A stretch of DNA of 64,000 nt from Streptomyces sp. MMG1121. Its GTDB lineage: Bacteria; Actinomycetota; Actinomycetes; Streptomycetales; Streptomycetaceae. The translations under genes and the position numbers were made by a program. Location: contig NZ_LGDV01000201.1 of assembly GCF_001280015.1 (NCBI RefSeq), positions 248,001 through 312,000 of the forward strand. The letters run 5' to 3'. This document shows positions 59,303-64,000 of the stretch, piece by piece (position 1 is the first letter of the stretch; every line of letters begins with the position of its first letter). Under the pieces are notes generated by a model. It saw only the letters and a program-made list of their open reading frames with translations. It was not told the DNA's origin and searched no databases.

Positions 59303-61189
59303 TCACCTCTGGTGGGCCGGGCCGCAGTCGTACAGCAGCCGGGTGTGGTCGGCGGGGTCGTAGGCGGAGCGCGGGACGCGCGTGCAGTGGGCGGCGGTCC
59401 AGCGCAGCAGCGCGCCGACGGGACGCTCGTCGTCACGGGCGCCGTGGCGCAGGTCCGCGCGCGTGACGACGACGTAGCGCAGCCGCCCGCTGTCCAGCAG
59501 TGCGCGGAAGGCGGTCGGCCGCGGGAACGGGACGCGGCCGGTGAAGCCGCCCATCGGCAGTACGGACGCGTCGGCGGCTATGACGTACGGTGCGGCGCTC
59601 TCCCAGCCGGGGACGGCGGCCAGATAGCGGGCGGTGCCCCGGTGCGCGGTGAGGTAGGCGAGCAGCCGCCGGTGTTCGGGGCCCAGTGTGGACAGCGTGT
59701 CACCGGTCCGGGTGCTGGTGGGGCCGACCCGGCCGAGGCTGCCGGGCTGGTTGTAGCGCGGCGAGAGCGCGGACGCCGACCAGCCGGCCGGTATCAGCAG
59801 CACGGCGGCGAGACCCGTGGCGAGCGCGGCCGGCCGGCGGAACGCGGCGAGCAGCAGCGCGAGCAGGCCGAGGGCCGCCGCGCAGGGCGCCGCCCAGGCC
59901 TCGAAGTCCCGGTACCACAGGGTCAGACCCGCACACCACACGACGTTCACCGCCAGGACGGCCGGCAGCAGCACACGGGAGCGCCGGGCCCGGACGACGC
60001 CGACCGCCGCCAGCGCGGCCACGGCCACCGCGACGACGCCCATGTAGTAGGTGTGGCCGGTCACGCTGCCGAAGCTGAAGACGGCGAAGAAGGTCGCGCC
60101 CCACACACCCCACAGCACGTACCCGGCCACCTGCCGGTCGGTGCGCGCCGGGCGGCGCCGTCGCAGCATCAGCAGCCCGGCGGCCAGGCCGAGTACGGCC
60201 AGCGGGTACAGCCAGCCGGTCTGGGTGGCCAGGCCCGGGGCGACCATCTTCCCTATGCTGTCACCCATTCCGGGAGCCGCGTGCTGCCCGGCGTGGGCGG
60301 CCCGGCTCGCCACTATGCTGCCGGTGCCGGCCGCGTCAACGCCGACGGCGTGGAAGCGGGTCAGGAAGTTGTAGCCGACGACCAGCGCGAACGGCGAGTC
60401 GTTCGTGGTGCCGTCGAGATAGGGGCGGGATCCGGCCGGGGCGAGGGCGGTCGCCAGCATCCACGACAGCGACACCGACACGGTGACCGCGCCGGCCAGC
60501 ACCACGTGCGCGATCCGGCGGCGCGGTGCGAGGGGTGCGGCGACGAGATAGGTGGCGGCGAGCGCGGGCAGCACCGCCCAGGCCTCCAGCATCTTGCACT
60601 GGAAGGCGAGGCCCACCCACAGGCCCGCGAGCAGCAGGGTGCGCGGGCGGCCCTTCCCGGCGGCCCGCCAGGTGGCCTCGGCGGCCAGCAGCAGGAGCAG
60701 CACGAACGGCGCGTCCTCGGTGACCGAGCGGCCGAGGCCCACGGTCACCGGGGTCAGGGTGAGGAAGGCGGCGGCCAGCAGCCCGGCGACCGCCCCGGCC
60801 CAGCGGCGCACCAGCACGTGCAGCAGCAGGACGCAGCCCACCATCTCCAGGGCCTGGGGCAGCACCAGCGCCCACGGATGGAAGCCGAACACGAGCGCGG
60901 ACAGGGCCTGCGGCCACAGGAAGCCGGGCAGTTTGTCCAGCGTGATGGAGCCGGCCGGGTCGAAGGCGCCGTAGAAGAAGTCGGTCGGGCTGTCGGTCAT
61001 GCTGCGGACCGCACTCGCGTAGAAGGCGTGGTACGCGCTGTGCTGGAGCCCCCACAGGCACAGCAGGGCGGCGAGCAGGCAGATGCCCGCGAGCAGCGGC
61101 CGCTCGTACCGGGCGGTGTCTGGGCGGGGCTCGGCCGCCTGCGGCGGACCGCCGTCCCGGACGGCCGACTCGGTGGAGGTGCTCAGCAT
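59303..61189 (-). CDS. GT39/ArnT-like membrane glycosyltransferase
   Basis: A 628-aa integral membrane protein with about eleven to thirteen helices and a C-terminal soluble domain (about 510-628). The luminal first loop MTDSPTDFFYGAFDPAGSITLDKLPGFLWPQ carries the acidic residue expected for dolichyl/polyprenyl-phosphate-sugar-dependent GT-C enzymes. VTVGLGRSVTEDAPFVLLLLLA is the second conserved loop. The ATG at 61189 has AAAGG seven bases upstream, and the longer frame crosses a G/C-rich spacer. It probably transfers a mannose or similar sugar from a polyprenyl carrier to a lipid or protein outside the membrane. The acceptor is unknown. Confidence 0.88.
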   Translation of the reverse strand: MLSTSTESAVRDGGPPQAAEPRPDTARYERPLLAGICLLAALLCLWGLQHSAYHAFYASAVRSMTDSPTDFFYGAFDPAGSITLDKLPGFLWPQALSALVFGFHPWALVLPQALEMVGCVLLLHVLVRRWAGAVAGLLAAAFLTLTPVTVGLGRSVTEDAPFVLLLLLAAEATWRAAGKGRPRTLLLAGLWVGLAFQCKMLEAWAVLPALAATYLVAAPLAPRRRIAHVVLAGAVTVSVSLSWMLATALAPAGSRPYLDGTTNDSPFALVVGYNFLTRFHAVGVDAAGTGSIVASRAAHAGQHAAPGMGDSIGKMVAPGLATQTGWLYPLAVLGLAAGLLMLRRRRPARTDRQVAGYVLWGVWGATFFAVFSFGSVTGHTYYMGVVAVAVAALAAVGVVRARRSRVLLPAVLAVNVVWCAGLTLWYRDFEAWAAPCAAALGLLALLLAAFRRPAALATGLAAVLLIPAGWSASALSPRYNQPGSLGRVGPTSTRTGDTLSTLGPEHRRLLAYLTAHRGTARYLAAVPGWESAAPYVIAADASVLPMGGFTGRVPFPRPTAFRALLDSGRLRYVVVTRADLRHGARDDERPVGALLRWTAAHCTRVPRSAYDPADHTRLLYDCGPAHQR

Positions 61190-61314
61190 GAACGGCCTTT
61201 CGGGCTCCCGTACACGGAGTGATCCGGGCGCAGTGCGCCTAGCGGATCTGGCGGAGTATCTGCCGCCGGACATGTACGGAGCCTGAACCGGAGCTGAACC
61301 CGATGAAGGTCTCA

Positions 61315-61354
61315 CCGGCCTCTCACCCCTGCGGGGCATCCGGTAAGAGGCCGG
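61315..61354 (-). terminator. hairpin after the 3-dehydroshikimate dehydratase-like gene
   Basis: CCGGCCTCT (61315-61323) and AGAGGCCGG (61346-61354) form a 9-bp stem, with an inner CCCCTGCGGGG. It lies immediately downstream of the stop at 61360 on the minus strand. Confidence 0.6.
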
Positions 61355-61359
61355 CCGGT

Positions 61360-63177
61360 TCAGCCGGGGAGCCGCCCGGCGTGCTGGGCCGCGAGCCGTA
61401 CCGGCGCGTTCGCGGCGCCGTACCCGTGGTGGCCGGGGTCGCGCTGGACGAGTTCGAAGAAGACGCGGCCGACGGTCTCGGTGTAGCAGTGCCGGAAGGC
61501 GCCACCCGTGTCCCGGTCGTAGAGGATGCCGAGGTCCCGGTAGGTCTCCAGCTCGCCGTCCGCGAAGTCGTACCGGGCGGCGAGGTCGTCGTAGTAGTTG
61601 GCCGGTACCGTCAGCAGCCGGCCGCCGGCCGCGCGGAAGGCGCGGGCCGCGGCCACCACGTCGTCGGTGGCCAGCGCGATGTGCGCGGCGTGCACGGTCT
61701 CGTCGGCGGGCGCCGCGCCGACGGTGAGGGCGATACGGACGCTGCCGTCGGCGTTGGCCACGGCCCGGCTGCGCCGCAGTCCGTAGGGGTCGGCGAGGTC
61801 GACGCTCTCCCGGGCGCCGAGCCCGAGGACGCTGCGGTGGAAGAGCGTCGCCTCGTCGAAGTGGTGCCAGGGGTGGGTCAGGGCGAGGTGGTCGACACGC
61901 GTGCCGGAGCAGGGCGCCGGCGCGTCCGGCAGGTCGGCGAAGTCGGCCCGCCAGTCCGGGAGTTCGGGGTCATCGGTGGCGCAGAAGAACAGCTCCGTGC
62001 CGTCGGGCGCGGCGACGGCGTCGAGCGGGGCGTCCTCGGGGGCGCGGCGGCGGGGCAGTACGGGGGCGTGGAGGGCCTCCGCTCGGCGGGCGGCCCCGGC
62101 GGGGTCCGGGCACGCGAGCCCGATCGCGGCGAGCCGGGTGCCGTCGCGGCGGGCGGTGGCGGCGGTGTTGACCAGGATCCGGGCCTCGCCGCGCTGCCAC
62201 AGGTCGACGGGTTTGCCGCGGTGCCGGGCGGTACGGGTGAAGCCCAGGGCGGTCAGCAGCGCACCGACGGGTTCGGCGTCCGGGGTGAGGAGTTCGGCGA
62301 AGGCGACCCCGGCGGGGACGACCGGCGGCGGCAACTCGGCTGCGCCGACCGCCTCTTGGAGCAGCAGCAGGGAACGGTGGGCGTCCACGGCGGTCGAGCC
62401 GGCGTCGGCCTGCCGGAAGACGTCGTTGAACACCTCCAGAGACAGCGGCCCCCGGTAGCCGGCCTTGAGCACATGCCGCAGCAGCCCCGCGACGTCGAAG
62501 CCGCCCTGGCCCGGGAAGCAGCGGTGATGGCGGCTCCACTGCAGGACGTCCATCGCGGGCAGCGGGGCGTCGGCGAGCTGGAGGAAGAAGATCTTCTCGC
62601 CGGGGATGGCCTCGATGCCCTTCGGGTCGGAGCCCCGGGAGAGGATGTGGAAGCTGTCCAGGCAGGTGCCGAGCGCCGGGTGCCCGGCGGCGTCGACGAT
62701 GCGCCAGGCATGGTCGTACGTGTGCACATGCCGACCCCAGGCCAGCGCCTCGTACGCCACCCGGATGCCGAACTCCGCGGCGAGTCGCGCCAGTCGGGCC
62801 AGCTGCCCGGCGGCGAGGGCGTCGTCGTCCAGGGCGAGCGGGGAGACGCTGGAGCACACGAGAACGGTGTCGGCCCCGAGCCGCCGCATCAGCTCGAACT
62901 TGTGCCGGGCGCGCCGAAGGTTTCGGGCGAAGACCTCCTCGGGTACGGCCTCGATGTCCCGCATCGGCTGGTACAGATCGATCCGCAGCCCGAGATCGGC
63001 ACACCGGGCGCGTATCTCCTCGGGGGCGAGGGGGCTGGCGAGAAGGTCGTTCTCGAAGATCTCCACCCCGCCGAACCCGGCCCGGGACGCGGCGGCGAGC
63101 TTCTCGGTGAGGGAGCCGCTGAGGGAGACGGTGGCTATGGAAGTGCGCAGGGGAAACCCCTCGAAGGTGCCGGTCAT
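61360..63177 (-). CDS. QuiC-type 3-dehydroshikimate dehydratase fused to HPPD-like domain
   Basis: A 605-aa two-domain protein. Residues 1 to about 280 are a TIM-barrel xylose-isomerase-like domain (FGGVEIFENDLL, RIDLYQPMRDIE, VAYEALAWG, GTCLDSFHIL, LSLEVFND; the Glu, Asp and His residues fit a metal site). Residues about 290-600 are a vicinal-oxygen-chelate/4-hydroxyphenylpyruvate-dioxygenase-like part with VDHLAL, HAAHIAL and FFELVQR, which supply a His-His-Glu metal triad. This fusion is the QuiC1 type known to convert 3-dehydroshikimate to protocatechuate. The ATG at 63177 overlaps the dehydrogenase stop (TGATG). Activity of the second domain is not established. Confidence 0.88.
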   Translation of the reverse strand: MTGTFEGFPLRTSIATVSLSGSLTEKLAAASRAGFGGVEIFENDLLASPLAPEEIRARCADLGLRIDLYQPMRDIEAVPEEVFARNLRRARHKFELMRRLGADTVLVCSSVSPLALDDDALAAGQLARLARLAAEFGIRVAYEALAWGRHVHTYDHAWRIVDAAGHPALGTCLDSFHILSRGSDPKGIEAIPGEKIFFLQLADAPLPAMDVLQWSRHHRCFPGQGGFDVAGLLRHVLKAGYRGPLSLEVFNDVFRQADAGSTAVDAHRSLLLLQEAVGAAELPPPVVPAGVAFAELLTPDAEPVGALLTALGFTRTARHRGKPVDLWQRGEARILVNTAATARRDGTRLAAIGLACPDPAGAARRAEALHAPVLPRRRAPEDAPLDAVAAPDGTELFFCATDDPELPDWRADFADLPDAPAPCSGTRVDHLALTHPWHHFDEATLFHRSVLGLGARESVDLADPYGLRRSRAVANADGSVRIALTVGAAPADETVHAAHIALATDDVVAAARAFRAAGGRLLTVPANYYDDLAARYDFADGELETYRDLGILYDRDTGGAFRHCYTETVGRVFFELVQRDPGHHGYGAANAPVRLAAQHAGRLPG

Positions 63178-64000
63178 CAGGCAGGGCTCCCCGACCGCTC
63201 CGCCCCGGCCAGCTCCTCGAAGTCGGCCAGCATCCGGCCGCTGTCCGGCTCCACCCCCGTGAACAGCCGAAACGCGTCTGCGGCCTGGAACACAGCCATC
63301 CCACCCCCGGCCAGGACGGCGCACCCACGGTCCCGCGCGACCCGCACCAGCTCCGTCTCCAGCGGCCGGTACACCACCTCCGCGACCCACACCCCGGGCC
63401 GCAACGACTCGGCGGGCAGGGGAAGCCCCGGATGCGCGGCCATGCCCGTGGGGGTGGCGTGCACAAGCCCTCCGGCCCCTTCGGTCCCGGCGAGCAGCGC
63501 GGGCACCTGGTCGGGGGACGCGGCTGCCGCCCGGCCAGGGCCGAAGTGCCGTACGAGGGAGTCCGCGAGGCCGGCGGCCCGGTCGGGCAGGGCGTCCACG
63601 ACGGTGACCCGCCCGGCTCCCAGGGTGAGCACGGCGTGTGCGACGGCCGCGCCCGCGCCGCCCGCGCCGAGCTGGACGACCCGTTCCAGCGGGGCGTCCG
63701 GCAGACCGCGGGCGAAGGACGCGGCGAAGCCGGTGACGTCCGTGTTGTGGCCGACGGCCCGGCCGCCGTCGAAGACGACGGTGTTGACCGCGCCGAGCGC
63801 CTCGGCCCGGGGATCGAGCGCGTCCAGGTGGTCGATGACGAGCTGCTTGCAGGGGTGGGTGATGTTCAGCCCGTCGAAGCCGAGGTCGCGGGCGGCGCGG
63901 ACCAGCCGGCCGGCCGATTCCGGGGCCACGCCGAGGACGTCGGTGTCGAGGAGCCGGTACACGTAGCGCAGGCCCTGCCGGTCCGCCTCCCGCTGGTGCA
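63177..64000 (-). CDS. shikimate/quinate 5-dehydrogenase (N-terminus outside window)
   Basis: The frame is open to base 64000; the sequence HQREADRQGLRYVYRLLD at the edge is typical of the residues just after the family's N-terminal SLSP-ALH motif, so about 20 residues are missing. Visible motifs: NITHPCKQ with the catalytic Lys, GAVNTV, GHNTDVTGF with the catalytic Asp, and the Rossmann loop LGAGGAGAAVAHAV. The AroE-like enzyme reduces or oxidises shikimate/3-dehydroshikimate or quinate with NAD(P). Coupling to the QuiC-type gene suggests a catabolic (QuiB-like) rather than biosynthetic role. Confidence 0.9.
   Translation of the reverse strand, partial: HQREADRQGLRYVYRLLDTDVLGVAPESAGRLVRAARDLGFDGLNITHPCKQLVIDHLDALDPRAEALGAVNTVVFDGGRAVGHNTDVTGFAASFARGLPDAPLERVVQLGAGGAGAAVAHAVLTLGAGRVTVVDALPDRAAGLADSLVRHFGPGRAAAASPDQVPALLAGTEGAGGLVHATPTGMAAHPGLPLPAESLRPGVWVAEVVYRPLETELVRVARDRGCAVLAGGGMAVFQAADAFRLFTGVEPDSGRMLADFEELAGAERSGSPA

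Overview
The window is high-GC actinobacterial chromosome and very probably Streptomyces. Third codon positions are almost all G or C, GTG starts and 1-4 bp start/stop overlaps are common, and there are Tat-exported enzymes, DUF2510 proteins, mycothiol-linked and LacI/TetR/IclR/AraC regulator families, and a pentose-phosphate operon containing opcA. No tRNA, rRNA, CRISPR array or intact mobile element was seen. One stretch near 45.2-47.0 kb holds broken genes.

Layout. 0-6.4 kb: a complete protocatechuate branch of the beta-ketoadipate pathway in the order pcaI-J-F-H-G-B-L, with pcaI cut by the window edge. 6.5-13.6 kb: a large LuxR/LAL-like ATPase lacking the usual C-terminal HTH, a DUF2510 membrane protein, a TetR regulator with a repeated operator array, a PAP2 membrane phosphatase and a DMT-type membrane protein. 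13.7-19.2 kb (minus strand): a scramblase-like DUF2510 protein, a Tat-exported phosphocholine-type phospholipase C, HtpG and a long cold-shock-domain protein. 19.4-21.6 kb: vanA, a 59-codon gene and vanB (vanillate O-demethylase). 21.6-29.8 kb (minus): an alpha-glucan utilisation operon (ABC binding protein, two permeases, GH13 alpha-glucosidase, secreted GH87-like glucanase) with its LacI repressor and shared operator boxes. 29.9-32.5 kb: a MmyB-like sensor domain without HTH, divergent from an HTH regulator, an ImmA/IrrE-type metalloprotease and a 75-aa protein. 32.5-35.5 kb: a phosphopantetheinyl transferase, a metallophosphoesterase and an ATP-grasp enzyme. 35.5-45.2 kb: GH38 alpha-mannosidase, GH4 glycosidase, a beta-galactosidase fossil, two Tat-exported enzymes (phosphoesterase-LamG and PHP type) and an IclR regulator. 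45.3-47.0 kb: a scar with a recombinase tail, a probable Tn3 transposase tail and an L,D-transpeptidase tail around one intact DinB/maleylpyruvate-isomerase-type gene. 47.1-50.3 kb: GH16-CBM6 glucanase behind CebR-type palindromes, an EF-Tu domain II-III protein without a GTPase domain, and an AraC regulator. 50.4-59.3 kb: tkt-tal-zwf-opcA-pgi-gnd-phosphatase. 59.3-64 kb (minus): a GT39-like membrane glycosyltransferase, and a shikimate/quinate dehydrogenase with a 3-dehydroshikimate dehydratase (QuiC-type).

Metabolic logic. Three modules meet at protocatechuate: VanAB (from vanillate), the QuiB/QuiC-like pair at the right edge (from quinate or shikimate) and the Pca enzymes at the left edge that convert it to acetyl-CoA and succinyl-CoA. 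Around them lie polysaccharide systems for alpha-glucan, beta-glucan and mannosides, each with its own regulator or operator, and the oxidative/non-oxidative pentose phosphate operon. This fits a saprophyte degrading plant and fungal biomass.

Items most worth a second look: a transketolase that appears to have lost about 30 residues in frame, including the substrate-phosphate-binding Arg; the free-standing EF-Tu II-III protein; the sensor/HTH/metalloprotease cassette; the conserved-looking small protein between vanA and vanB; the LAL ATPase without HTH; and the GH87-containing alpha-glucan operon.
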